Shown here: positions 52,643 through 63,366 of the stretch, piece after piece | Position numbering within the stretch: the first letter of the stretch is position 1 | Layout of the letters: the number at the start of each line of letters is the position of its first letter | The notes under the pieces: model-generated | Told to the model about the DNA's origin: nothing | What the model saw: only the letters and a program-made list of their open reading frames with translations | Database searches by the model: none | Assembly: GCA_029959085.1 (NCBI GenBank) | Contig: JARWIR010000042.1 | Coordinates: 5,736,544 to 5,800,543 of the forward strand | Reading direction: 5' to 3' | DNA length: 64,000 nt | Source of the DNA: Nemophila menziesii | Lineage: Eukaryota; Streptophyta; Magnoliopsida; Boraginales; Hydrophyllaceae | Position numbers and translations under genes: made by a program

Positions 52643-53285
52643 TTTTTTTTGGGTTTAGGTAAACGGTTGTATTAATAAAAATAACAGTACACTATACAGG
52701 AGAGTTACCTACGTAAGGTAGAAGGCTAGAGATATCAACAAAGAAGCTAAACACGACTATCTCATACTAATAAAAATACAAGCTAATCGCCTACCATCAT
52801 CTATAAAAGAATGATGAGGGAATAAGGATATAAAATGGAAAAAATGCACCACTTAATTTTCTTGATAACCGTTTCTCTAGATTAAAAATCACCTCTTACA
52901 GCTAGATGATTTCTTGTTTTCCAAATACAATACACGGTAGCTCCAAAACCAATCCTCCACACTTTTCTCCTCCGATTTTCTCTAGCTTTAAGCTTTTTAA
53001 GCCATTTCAAAGCACTTAGGAGCGTGTTCATCTCCTTACCCAAACCTATCCAAGACTTTATCTCAAACCAAATAGCCCTCGAACAAGCACAATCGAAAAA
53101 GAGATACTTGTTTGACTCAAAATCTTCTCCACATAAATTACAAAGAGGATCCAACTCCAAATAAGTAATACGATCCTTAGTTTTAAGCCTCATTTGCAAA
53201 TCCATCCACACAATAATTGCATGTTTAGGAAATACACACGAGTCCCAAATAATATTCCCCAAAGGTTTAATATAATATTTTCAAC
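52643..53285 (-). mobile_element. LINE 3' fragment with zf-RVT domain
   Basis: 52882-53262 (minus) encodes GNIIWDSCVFPKHAIIVWMD, DRITYLELDPLCNLCGEDFE, SNKYLFFDCACSRAIWFEI and VYCIWKTRNHLA, the zinc-binding domain found after RT in plant LINEs. There is no ATG at the open frame start. A 3' untranslated stretch follows and ends with A8 at 52650-52643 (minus). RT is missing, so it is 5'-truncated. The 5' edge near 53285 and a target duplication could not be fixed. Confidence 0.8.
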
Positions 53286-53430
53286 GGAATAAATCATAAG
53301 GTTTTTTATGTAAAGACTAAAATTCCTTACTTGATATCTTAAGTGTAATGTGACTCACACATCTCAAGGAAACCCACAAAGCAAAAATACTCACTCGGCC
53401 TTCCACTCCTAAGGACCCACAAATAACATC

Positions 53431-54095
53431 TGGTGGGTCCTAGGGTGTTAGAAAATAAAGTGATAAATAAAGAGGAACCACAAACTGCAAGTGTACAGTT
53501 GTCCCAAATAATATATGATAATCAAGTTCGTTCTCAGGGACAGATTAGGTTCAACCCAAATATTAATCAAGTAGTAAGAATAATTGCTTAACAGAAAACT
53601 AAAAGATAAGATTTTTGTTTGGTTTTTCTAAATTAAAGATGCAAATAAAATAAAGACTAAAAGTAAATTAACTAGAAAGAAATAAAGGAAATAAACGACT
53701 AACTTCAGATAAGAGAGATACTTGAGTCTCGCAAGGAATCCACTTAATCAATATAATCTATGCTACGTTTAAGGGTAGAATTGGAATTATAATATTAGTC
53801 GGGACTCTAATATCTCATAGACCCCTGTCGGGTTGACCTAGAAGCTATCCTAAAGTACTATAAACACCTGTATGGTTGAATATGCCTCTTCGGATGATAT
53901 GATTTTACCTCTTTGGCTATGTAATTAGTTAAGCATGTTGGTCAATAACGGACATTACACGGCTTTTACCTAGATCTGTATTCAAACCCCAATGTCGGAT
54001 GATCACTTCGCCACTAAAGTGAATAGCCCAAATACTAAAAGATATTTATAGTTGTTCCTAAAAGAAATAGTAATGAAAACAAAGTAATATCCAAT
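53431..54095 (-). repeat. LTR fragment of the A/N1 family
   Basis: Starts TGGTGGGTCC at 53431 and follows the N1 LTR with many differences up to ATATCCAAT, where the MULE begins. An older copy than N1. The rest of this LTR should lie beyond the MULE and D, outside the window, so solo LTR or full element cannot be told apart. Confidence 0.82.
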
Positions 54096-56708
54096 CGGGC
54101 AAAACCCTCGTCTGGCCCCTTAACTATGCCCAAAGTGCGCGGACCGCCCCTGATATTCAAAATTACCCTTTTACGCCCCATATATTCACCTGACACCGTT
54201 AGCCCTTTTTTCATTTTTCTGTCAGTTGACCGTTAGTCAACGCCACATGGCGCCACGTCAGTGCCAACTCAGCGCCAACTCATCGCCACTTCAGCATGAC
54301 GTCACCTATAGCTGAGAAGTATAATCTTACGTGTCTAGGGTTATGTTTTTCTTTTAACCTAAAATCTATCGATTTACCTACCCAAGTACCCCGTATCACC
54401 CCTTTCTCACTATAACATCACTAAAATCGGATAAAATCGCACACAGTAGTGTGTGTTCTTGGTGTTCTTCACCAATTTTGACAGAAAATTCCACAAAGCC
54501 ATTCCAATCAAGAACGAATCTCTAACTTTCGTTACCCACCCACCTACTTACAAACACTTAGTAAGAAACCCTCTTCATTTCTCAAGTCGCTGTTAAACAC
54601 TAGAAGAAATGAATCAAATTCTAGATGTATCCTCTCAAATTCAAGAACAATTTGAATAGCAACTTCATACGCGGTTATTCCATTCCATTGTGATGACGTA
54701 TTTAAGTGAAATCGTTAGTGATTCATGTATCATTCTTCTTCTCGACACATTTAATTTCTGAATTCTGGGTTTTTTAGGGTTTCATGCTACAGTGATTGGG
54801 AATAGTTTTTAATAGTAGTGTTGATTGTTAATTGCAGATTCGGAGAAAGGTGAAGGGGATAATGTTAATTCCGGTGTTAATGATAGCGGTTCTGATTTTT
54901 CGTTTCATGATAGAGATAATAATCTCGATGAAGATGACATTTTGTTCCAGAACAACGTCGATATCGGTGTTGAGTTCGTTGGTGTCGGGTCTTCTCTGTC
55001 GGTTAAATTAAACGGGTTAGAGCTCCCTTGTCCTAAAGAACTACCTGTTATAGACGATGACGACTTCAACGAGGGTTCTTGTGGAGAGTCAGAGAATTTG
55101 AAAAGTTTGGAAGGATCAACGGATGAGGAGGATGGTGAAGGTTCCGGAGTTCGAAGAAGGAGAAATCAACATTTCAATGTAGTAGTTGACAAGCATGAGC
55201 CTAAATTGAAGGTTGGTATGATTTTCGCTAATGGGGTTGAGTTTAAGGAAGAAGTGAAAGCAAATGCTATTTGTGAAGTAAGGTTTGTTTGGTTCCCTTG
55301 TGATGAACCACGAAGAGTTAGAGCTAAGTGTAGAGGGTCAAATTGTGATTGGTTTGTGTATGCGACTAAATGCTTGGATGGTAGCTTTCAAATCCAGACA
55401 CTTAATCACATACATAATTGTGGGTGTGCATTAAACAGTACGCACGTAAATTCTACCGTTCTATCCTCGAGGTATGCTCATCAGTTGAAGTTAAACTCTT
55501 CTTTGCGAGCAATTGACTTACAATAACAAGTCTTACATGATCTTCATGTAAGTATTAGTAGGAGGCAAGCATATAGGACCATCAAGAAGGGTAAGGCGTT
55601 AGATGAATTGCATTTCTTAGACGAATATAGCTTGCTCAAGAACTATTGTGCTGAGTTGTTAAGGACTAATTCAGGTTCAACAGGTTTTTTAGAAACTGAG
55701 GAAGATGAATTAACTGGGGAACACAGGTTTTTAAGATTTTATTGTTGTTTAGAACCTCTGAAAAGAGGGTTTAAGGCTGGGTGTAGAAAGGTGGTTGGGT
55801 TGGATGGATGTCATCTTAAAGGACCTCATCCAGGTGTTATATTAACCGTGGTTGGGATGGATGCTAATAATTGCATCTTTCCAGTGTGTTATTCTTTGGT
55901 TGAAACTGAAAATTTAGACACTTGGAGGTGGTTTGTGAGTTTGTTAGTGGATGATCTTGGAATTGATGATCCTGAGATGTGGGTTTTTGTGTATAGTTAT
56001 TAACTACTGTATATATTTTTTTTACTTTTAATTTTCATACTGGCTAATAGTAAAATTTGGTTTTTTTTTTTGCAGGGTTTAGGAATTGCTTTGGAGGAAT
56101 TATTACCAAATGTCGAACACAGGCATTGTGCTAGTCACCTCCATCAAAACTTCAAAAAAAACATGGATCCTTTTCATTAAAAGATAAGATATGGGAAGAT
56201 GCTCGAGCTACTTATGTGGAGCGTTAGGTGATTAGAACAATGGAGGAGGCAGCCTATGAGTGGTTAGAAAAAGAACCGCCAAGGTATTGGACTCGATCCC
56301 ATTTTAGGACAAATACGCATTGCGATGTTTTATCAAATAACATGTATGAATCATGGAATAAACAACTGTTAGATGTTAGGGAGTCTTCAATTTTAGTGTG
56401 TTTAGAACGTATAAGAGTTTATTTGGTTGAGAGATTAGAAAAAAAGAAGAAAGTGGATATGTAGATGGCAAGGAGAGATTTGTCCTAAGATTAGGAAAAT
56501 AATTAATTTAAAAAAGAAATGGTCCTCAAAGTGGATTCCACTACACTGTAGAGGTAGTACTTTCCAGGTAAATGGCTCAAATGGGGCTCAATTTGATACT
56601 GATTTGAATACATTTAATTGCACATGTCGAGGGTGGGACTTGTCGTGAATCCCATGCGTACACGTGTTTTCCGCATTAGCATCCACGGGTCTTGAGGCAG
56701 GGGACTAC
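54096..56708 (+). mobile_element. Mutator-like element (MULE), 5' part, cut by element D
   Basis: It begins GGGCAAAACCCTCGTCTGGC in the LTR fragment. 54096-54836 is non-coding and contains a repeated TCAACGCCACATGGCGCCAC-like segment near 54238-54300. The transposase gene follows (54837-56708) and is cut by D at 56709 just after the SWIM zinc finger. The other end is outside the window, so terminal repeats and the 9 bp duplication cannot be checked. Confidence 0.8.
54837..56708 (+). pseudogene. MULE transposase (MuDR family), broken
   Basis: Would cut and move MULE DNA. An acceptor-like TTAATTGCAG at 54827-54836 precedes the frame. An acidic N-terminus is followed by the Mutator DNA-binding domain (VGMIFANGVEFKEEVKANAI, CRGSNCDWFVYATKC, HIHNCG), a stop at 55524-55526, then in the same frame RRQAYRTIKKGKA and the MULE catalytic domain (KVVGLDGCHLKGPHPGVILT, YSLVETENLDTWRWFVSLL). 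An intron probably ends at the T-rich acceptor near 56075; after it LPNVEHRHCASHLHQNFKK, a frameshift, MYESWNKQLLDVRES, and the SWIM finger CTCRGWDLS-stop-IPCVHVFSAL. D interrupts right after this. At least two stops and two frame changes. Confidence 0.88.
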
Positions 56709-58238
56709 TGATGTCTCCTCATTTGTGATAGATTTATGTTAAGATGAGACATCATTTTTAGTGATTTAGAAGTCTTTCTAATCGTTTTTCTTGATAAATG
56801 TTACACTTTCCTATTTTGAGTCTTGATTTAGTGAAATAATATTTTTAGAACATCTTGGGTTTAATTATTTATTTAGTGTGAAGTTTTAAAGATAATTATG
56901 GAGATTAATTAGAGTCCAAGTCAAAGACTAAGAGATATGGAAAGAGATAAGCATGGAAATTGGAGATAAGGAAACAAAAGCTAAAAACATGGAAAAGGAA
57001 AAGCTGCCTTAATCCTGAATTTCTGCACCTACGACCACAAATCAGCTTATATCTCAAAATCGGTGTGGAATTTGGAGAAACAGTCAAGAGCAAAGTTGAA
57101 TATCTTTCCGAGACGATGAATTTGGTGTACTCATACGCGTCAAACGGATGAGTATTGAAGCTTCTAGGACCAAAACAAAAACGGGTCTGATTTCATGTTT
57201 TAGGGTTACGAATTTGAGTTGGGCTTGGAGTCCATTACTTAACCACTCCTTCAATAAAATGAATTAGGTCTTCTAAACACCTATAAATACATCCTTATAT
57301 CACTTGTAAATCATCCTTGCCTCATAATAATTAGTTCTTAAGGTTTTATTCTTCCAAGTTATTTTGAAGAGCAAGATGATGTCTTTTATTATTTCTTTTA
57401 GTTTATTTCATTCAGGTATGAACTAAACCCCCCATAGCTTGGGTTTTGCATCATGTATAATCTATGAATTCTAATTTCTTTCTATCTAAGTTTCTTTGGG
57501 AATTACATGTTTTAATCTGATATTAGCTTCTTACCTTTATATATGTTTATGTGCTTTGATTTATTGCCTGTCCTAGAACTGATCACTTTAGGCTTTCTTA
57601 ATAGTAATTAGATGGTCATCTTAGTTGGGTTTCTAATTATTGAAAAACCACATAATGTCTAGTGTCGATATTGGTCCTGACAACACTGATTCTAACTAGA
57701 TAGTCATTAGGGTATAATTTAATCACTATCACCATGTATGGAAATTGATTGCTTAGGGCCTTGGTAGCGCTTGATAACCCTATTTGAACCAGCCTCGTGG
57801 TGTGTCCGTATCCTCTTAGTCGCTCTCAAGGTCTAAGGTATGGGAACTTAGAATCCTGACTAAGTATACATGATCTAATTATCTCCCTAACTAGATTTAA
57901 TAAGAAAGAATTAGAAGGATTAGTGCATACTAGCAAAACCAAACTATATTTCTCATCTCGTATTATTCGTATTTAATTTATTGTCTTTAATTTTCTTAGT
58001 TTAATTTAGATAATTCGGAATTTATTCTCTATTTATTTTCTGTCTTTTAATTATTTACTTCTCACTCGTTATTGCTACCCATTCGACTAGCACACTAAGT
58101 CCTTGAGAACGAACTTTCTTATCATTAAAACTTGCATACGTCCTGTAATACTTTCAGTACTGTGCCTGTCTAGGGTGAGAGTGTGTAGTTTTCTTGACTT
58201 ATATTTATCTTATTTTTATCACACCCTAGGCGACACCA
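56709..58238 (+). repeat. 5' LTR of D (1530 bp)
   Basis: TGATGTCTCC..GGCGACACCA; inverted inner copy GAGACATCA at 56746-56754; TATA box CTATAAATA at 57281-57289. Confidence 0.9.
57281..57289 (+). promoter_or_regulatory. TATA box of the D LTR
   Basis: CTATAAATA, 572 bp into the LTR, context matching the other families. Confidence 0.65.
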
Positions 58239-58244
58239 AGTTTT

Positions 58245-58262
58245 TGGCGCCGCTGCCGGGGA
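58245..58262 (+). other. Primer binding site of D
   Basis: TGGCGCCGCTGCCGGGGA, 6 bp after the LTR; tRNA-Asp type with one mismatch. Confidence 0.88.
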
Positions 58263-58394
58263 CTTGTGTCTCGTTAGCGTGTGGGTTATCTATTTCGAGT
58301 AGTAGTTTTTAATTAATTTTTATTTTTCAGTATTTAGTTTTTGTTTTTCTGGATTTACGCTTGTGGTTTGCTTTAGTCTTTTTCAGGTTTCACA

Positions 58395-59711
58395 GTGTTT
58401 AATTCTTGGCCTCCGTTACCGGAGCCTGAGAGGAGCTTCAGATCTTATAACAAACGTGTTCGTGAGGAAAGAGCCTTAAGAAGAGCTATGGCAGGAGCAC
58501 AAGAGCAGTTAGATCCACTTGGAATCCCTCTGGAGGGATTACAATACTATGCACCAGGAGGACCACCACCATTCATTCCACATGGTGTACAACAACCACT
58601 AGGAAGAGGTAACGAGCAAAACAATGTTGATCAGAACCGAGTTGAACAAGACCTTCCTGACCTCCGAGTGCCGTTTCATGTTCAACCGATAGGTTACCGT
58701 CCTCCGGAGATCCAAAATATTAAATTTCGACCCGATCCGGGTATGCTCAGTTAGTTTTAAAGTTTTGGACTCTTCAGTGGTACAACAATTCAAGATCCGG
58801 TAAGATCGATTCAGAAATTCATGCAGATTTGTGATGCTTATGTTACTCCAGGCATTACACGCGAGAAACTGTATTGTCATATGTTTTCATTCTTTCTGAC
58901 CGGTAGAGCTAGTAAGTGGTGAGATAGGCAACCACCTGGGACAATTAATTCATGGACAGAACTTCAAGTCGCTTTCTTTAACCGTTTTTATCCGAAGAGT
59001 ATGAGACTCAAAGACCAAAGCAAGCTTGCAAGGTTTTGTCAAGAAGATGGAGAAACAGTAGGAGAACCATGGACAAGGTTTCAACATAAATTAGCTAGAT
59101 GTCTGCTCCATGGTTATACCCCCTCTTTACAGTTAGCTATATTCTATGAAGGTCTCAACGATCGAGGTAGAGAGAAGGTGGATAACATCGGAAAAGGAAA
59201 TTTCATGTCCATGAACCATCAAGAAGTCGCCGAGGTTTTGGAAAATATTATTGAACAAGAAAGGAGTTGGCCTTCTACGCGAGCTCCTATTGCAAAGACC
59301 CGAGGTACGCTTCGATTAGATGCAGAAACTGCAAACTCAGCTCAAATATCCGCAGTAGAAAATCAAATCAAAGAACTTAACCTAGAAATGCAGAAAAATT
59401 TAGCCGCATCAAACGTAGTACAAGAAGCTCAAGGTTGTCAACAATGTGGGGTTAATAATCATACATGGGAAGAGTGCGAAGGAAATCCACAATCTGTTTA
59501 TTTCATATCCAACCGAGGAGGCTATCAATTCGGTAACCGAAATCATCCGGGTATGCAATATTCAAATCCTAAGGGGGCCGCTAATCCTGGTCATTATCAA
59601 CCGCGCCCCCAGAACAACTTTTCCAACCAAGAGGCCAGTATCAAAATCAATATCAAAATCGACCTGCTCCCCCTCAACAACCTGTTCAAGATGCCTATAC
59701 CGATGCGTTAG
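58395..59711 (+). pseudogene. gag: D gag
   Basis: FNSWPPLPEPERSFRSYNKR, FRPDPGMLS then stops (58754-58765), SIQKFMQICDAYVTPGI, FFLTGRASKW-stop, FNRFYPKSMRL, then open from 59001: EDGETVGEPWTRF, FYEGLNDRGREKVDN, zinc knuckle CQQCGVNNHTWEEC (CX2CX4HX4C) and GYQFGNRNHPGMQYSNP. It ends in a frameshift near 59640-59710. No ATG opens the frame, which starts directly after TTTTTCAG-GTTTCACAG. Closest to H1 gag. Confidence 0.88.
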
Positions 59712-59893
59712 ATCAGAAAGCTTTACCACAGTATCCTCAAGAGGGATCTATGGATAATCAACAATTAGTAAAAGTCTTGGACCCTTTGACCACGAATATG
59801 AACGCTCAGGATGAAAAGTTACGAGGTCAAGATGCCGCAATTCAGATTTTAGGTACTCAAGTAGAACAATAAAACAAAGTTCTAACAATTTTA

Positions 59894-61198
59894 ATGGAAC
59901 AAAAAGAATTGAAGGCTATCGAAGGAGGTGATGACAATGTTGGGTTCGAAGCTTGTAAGGCTATCTGCCTTGAAATTGAAGAAGAAAAGAAGGAAGTACC
60001 ACATGATGCCATTAGTGCCGTGGAGGTTCCGAGTACCGAAGAAGAACCAACCAAGTATAGCCCCGTGGAATCTGACTATTCTGAGGTTGATTTGGAGGAC
60101 GATTCAGAAAAATCCGAATTTATACAGCTTCTGAAGGATATGCAAGAGGAGATTCGATCGGTCATGGCTTATCAAGCTGAGCTGGCTAAAGAGAAAGAGA
60201 AAGAAGCCTCAAAGGAGGAACCAAGAGTTGAAGTTGAAGTTGCACCTGCTGTGCAAGAAGAGAAAGAAGAAGAGAAGGTGGAACCGCCACCTGTTGTTCA
60301 AACAGTGCCATCAACTATTCCTGATACAGATCCTAAGGATGACACTGAACTCAAGACATTTTTAGAGGCGTATACACCTGAAAATATCGACGCCCAAAAG
60401 CTTGAGATTGCAAATAAAGGACTTATACCGCAACAAGTTTTTACGCAAGTTATTCCTGAGAAAGAAGCGAGTGTAGAGGTCTCAAGAGAGAACCTGAGAG
60501 TCTCAAGAAGAAGTGAAAGAGAGTTACCAATGAAACTCAAAGATCCGGGAAGTTTTAATCTTCCTATTCAAATAAAGGGCATGCTCAAAGTGAAAGCTAT
60601 GTACGATGTGGGTTCTGGTGTGAATCTTATGCCTAAGTCCGTGTTCGAGAGACTTGGACTTCAAAAATCAGAGAAAACTCCAGTGAAGTTGCAGTTCGCT
60701 GACAACTCAGTTACCAAGACATGGGGAACAGTGGAGGACGTCTTAGTCCGTGCAGGTAGTATCGCCATCCCTACTAACTTTGTTATACTTGAGTTTGATG
60801 CAGATAAGCAGGTTCTAATCATACTTGGACGGCCTTTCATGGCCACAAGTCAAAGTGTCATCAACTTCCAAGAAGGGACCATTACCCTTCATGAAAATAA
60901 TGTATCCGAGACCTTCTATGTCTTCGGCAAGAAACCGAGGAAGTTAGATCCCACCGTTCCTGTCATCCACAGCCTTTCACATCACAAAGTCCCTCCTGAG
61001 AAGATCCACTTAAAACCTGTGGATACTGAGCCAAACATTGAGTTTGGGGTTGGCCATGAAGTTCTATGGAAAGCTCACAAACGCGAAAATAGGCCACGTA
61101 GTTTCAAAGACTCGTGGATGGGACCATTCATTGTCACTAAGGTTGTTTCCCCCAAGGTGATAAAATTCGACCCAAGAAGGGGGTCAAGCATAGATTAG
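59894..61198 (+). CDS. pro: D Gag end-protease fused to integrase C-terminal tail, 434 aa
   Basis: ATG at 59894. An acidic, coiled-coil-like Gag end (1-190) leads to PMKLKDPGSFNLPIQIKG and the retropepsin-like active site KAMYDVGSGVNLMP (D238; VGS instead of LGA), then EDVLVRAGSIAIPTNFVILE and IILGRPFMATS (309-319). Then, with no RT, HEVLWKAHKRENRPRSFKDS (388-407) and WMGPFIVTKVVSPKV (408-422), the integrase C-terminal tail. The last residues are shifted; in the next frame the conserved VDVHSLTRC-stop-GGYI follows. Same fusion design as C, but the segment before the protease is shorter. Confidence 0.85.
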   Translation: MEQKELKAIEGGDDNVGFEACKAICLEIEEEKKEVPHDAISAVEVPSTEEEPTKYSPVESDYSEVDLEDDSEKSEFIQLLKDMQEEIRSVMAYQAELAKEKEKEASKEEPRVEVEVAPAVQEEKEEEKVEPPPVVQTVPSTIPDTDPKDDTELKTFLEAYTPENIDAQKLEIANKGLIPQQVFTQVIPEKEASVEVSRENLRVSRRSERELPMKLKDPGSFNLPIQIKGMLKVKAMYDVGSGVNLMPKSVFERLGLQKSEKTPVKLQFADNSVTKTWGTVEDVLVRAGSIAIPTNFVILEFDADKQVLIILGRPFMATSQSVINFQEGTITLHENNVSETFYVFGKKPRKLDPTVPVIHSLSHHKVPPEKIHLKPVDTEPNIEFGVGHEVLWKAHKRENRPRSFKDSWMGPFIVTKVVSPKVIKFDPRRGSSID

Positions 61199-62158
61199 TT
61201 GACGTTCATAGCCTAACTCGTTGTTAGGGAGGCTATATTCGCAAATCTTGATAGAGGTAATACTTCTAACTTTAAAAGACGTTAAATAAAAGTGATGTAC
61301 GGGAGACAACCCGCATTGTTTTTAGTTTTTATGTCTTTTACGTTTTTAGTTTATGTTTAGTTTAGTTGCTTTTAGTTAATATTGCATATTTGAGAAAGGT
61401 ATTGGTGTATTTGATGCTTAGGTATTGGAGAAATCGAGTTCGGGAGGAGAAAAACGAAATTTTTCGGAAATCCTGAACCATCAGTCCGGTATACCGCGCC
61501 TCAGCCCCGGTATACCGCAGAGGAGAAAACCCGTGCTACGGGTAGGTAACTCGGGTTATGTGCCGAGAAGAAAAAAAATCTGGACCATCAGTCCGGTATA
61601 CCGCACCTCAGCTCCGGTGCACCGCAGAGGTCAAAACCCGTGACACGGGTAGGAGATTCGCGTTTTTTGACGAGGATTAAAAATTTCGAGGAACAGAAGC
61701 TGTGGTACACCGCGCCCCTGTTCCGGTACACCGCAGGTATCCGACTGAAGAGAAAAAAAGCTGCGTTTTAGGTTATAAGAAGCAAGAGGTGGGTACAATT
61801 CCGAATTTACAAATCCTTAAGCCTCTCTTTCTTCTCCAACCCTCTCCCAACTCCATTAAAGCTCATACAACCCTTCACCAATCATCAAAACACTACCCAA
61901 TCATCATAAAAACACATCAAATCTTCTCCCCACATCATTACAAAGGAGATTCAAGCACCCAATTCTCACCAAACACATTCATTGAAGAATCAAAAGCTTA
62001 AATTTTCAAAATTCATCCTACAATTTCTTAAATCCATACCAATCCATCAAGAATTCACCTTACCCACATAAATATTCATCATCAATTCACCTTTCCTAAA
62101 CCAAATCAAGCTTGTTCAACCAAAAATTCAAAAGCTTTGAGTTAGGGGTCAATTGAAG
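61199..62158 (+). other. D inter-ORF region: post-integrase motif, palindrome array, ORF2 leader
   Basis: Conserved motif at 61255-61312 (GGTAATACTTCTAACTTTAA, AAGACGTTAAATAAAAGTG, GGGAGACAACCC). Array at 61488-61732. 61790-62140 is an A/C-rich leader resembling the N2 leader at 10360-10740 (minus). A polypurine-like TTTGAGTTAGGGGTC lies 10 bp before the ATG at 62159. Open frames in this stretch are not supported as genes. Confidence 0.7.
61488..61732 (+). repeat. Paired-palindrome array, D
   Basis: Three pairs: 61488/61509 (GGTATACC, GGTATACC), 61595/61616 (GGTATACC, GGTGCACC) and 61704/61725 (GGTACACC, GGTACACC), each exactly 21 bp apart, repeating every 107-109 bp. GGTGCACC carries two matched changes that keep the palindrome. 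Blocks AAAACCCGTG..ACGGGT lie between pairs. Confidence 0.87.
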
Positions 62159-62302
62159 ATGACTAATAGAACAGAGATATTAGCTAACAAGAGGGAGGTG
62201 AAGAAAAGCAAGGTATTTGGTTCAATTAAGAAGAAATCAAATAACAAAGGTTCTAGTTCTAAAGCTAAGGGTAAAACGATGTTGAAGATGGAGGTAAGCT
62301 AG
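62159..62302 (+). pseudogene. D ORF2 N-terminal segment, frame-shifted
   Basis: MTNRTEILANKREVKKSKVF, then a K/S-rich stretch, stops at 62300-62302. One base off, the sequence EDGGKLAMFDLNG joins the frame of the next ORF, so the two were probably one protein. The junction also contains GAG-GTAAGC, a splice-donor-like sequence. MTNR also begins H1 ORF2. Confidence 0.6.
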
Positions 62303-62304
62303 CT

Positions 62305-63366
62305 ATGTTTGATCTTAATGGAAAAAGGCTTTACTTTTATTCAAAGGAGAAAACACAACCTCCACCCTTCAAAGATCCTACACCCATGGATAAAGAGAAA
62401 GCTTCAAAGGCCTTAAAAGCTTCTGCAGAAAAACAATTAAAGGAACTACCTTTTGCTTATGAGAAAGTATTCAATGAAGAAGTTGGTGCAGGAGATTATA
62501 AGAGATTCTTGGAGCTTGGTGCAAAATTGGGTTGGTCTACGTTCATGGTAAGACATTCTGAATTATGTCATGAGTTAGTTTTGGAATTCTATTTAGGCCT
62601 CTTTAGCCGAGATAGTAAAGGTTGTGTTCCGATTAGAGGAAAGTTAGTTCCTTTCACAATTAATGAGATTAGAAACCACTTCAAGTTTAAGAAATTAAAT
62701 GGATATTTCAAGTATAGTGAAGTGGTTGCTAAACGAAAAATATTTGATGAGGGATTACTTTTTGAGCATGTTTTAGACAAGGAGAAAGTGCAATCACATA
62801 AGGGAGAATTGAAGGCACCTTGGCCTTACAAATATCTTCAACCGGATGCGAGAGTTTGGCACAATTTCCTTATTCCTAATGTCTTTGGAAACACACGAAC
62901 TTTGGATGTGACTAAAAAGAACGCTCTACTGTTGGATTGTATTTTGAGAGGAGAAGAAGTGGATGTGGAACAATTGATCTATGAGGAGGTGATGCGATTT
63001 TCGGTCTCTCCTAAATCACTTTTTAATGTTAAATTTCCTACTATGATCACGTGTCTTGTGCGAAAAGAGAATGTTACATTGGGTGAAGAACAGAAACTCG
63101 AGTTTAAGACAAGTTATATTGATAATGCTTGGATCATGGAAGTTTTGAGAAGAGCGAGTTCTACGCAAATCTCAAAAGAAGAAAAGGAGCAAAGTTGGCA
63201 AGAGAAGATGGAGGAGCGTTTAACCAAATTCGAAGCAGCTCAAACTTCCTTAGCCAATGATGTGGCACAAATCAACGCTAATCAAGTGCACATCATGAAA
63301 CTCCTTGAGCAATTAACGAAAGATCAAGCAAATCCTACCTTGGATGTCAATAATGCGAGGCAATAG
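62305..63366 (+). CDS. D ORF2, 353 aa, putative plant transposon protein in the Athila env-like position
   Basis: ATG at 62305, probably the second part of a longer ORF starting at 62159. YEKVFNEEVGAGDYKRFLEL, VLEFYLGLFSRDSKGCVPIR and GKLVPFTINEIRNHFKF resemble the putative plant transposon protein domain common in Athila-like elements (from memory of the family, not searched). The C-terminus (290-345: SWQEKMEERLTKFEAAQTSL, VAQINANQVHIMKLLEQL) is a likely coiled coil shared with H1 ORF2. No signal peptide or membrane segment, so it is unlikely to be an envelope protein. Open throughout although D gag is broken. Function unknown. Confidence 0.75.
   Translation: MFDLNGKRLYFYSKEKTQPPPFKDPTPMDKEKASKALKASAEKQLKELPFAYEKVFNEEVGAGDYKRFLELGAKLGWSTFMVRHSELCHELVLEFYLGLFSRDSKGCVPIRGKLVPFTINEIRNHFKFKKLNGYFKYSEVVAKRKIFDEGLLFEHVLDKEKVQSHKGELKAPWPYKYLQPDARVWHNFLIPNVFGNTRTLDVTKKNALLLDCILRGEEVDVEQLIYEEVMRFSVSPKSLFNVKFPTMITCLVRKENVTLGEEQKLEFKTSYIDNAWIMEVLRRASSTQISKEEKEQSWQEKMEERLTKFEAAQTSLANDVAQINANQVHIMKLLEQLTKDQANPTLDVNNARQ

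Noticed and set aside
62305..63366. D ORF2 as a true envelope gene
   Set aside because: The position fits the env-like gene of Athila, but no signal peptide, transmembrane segment or furin-like site is visible.
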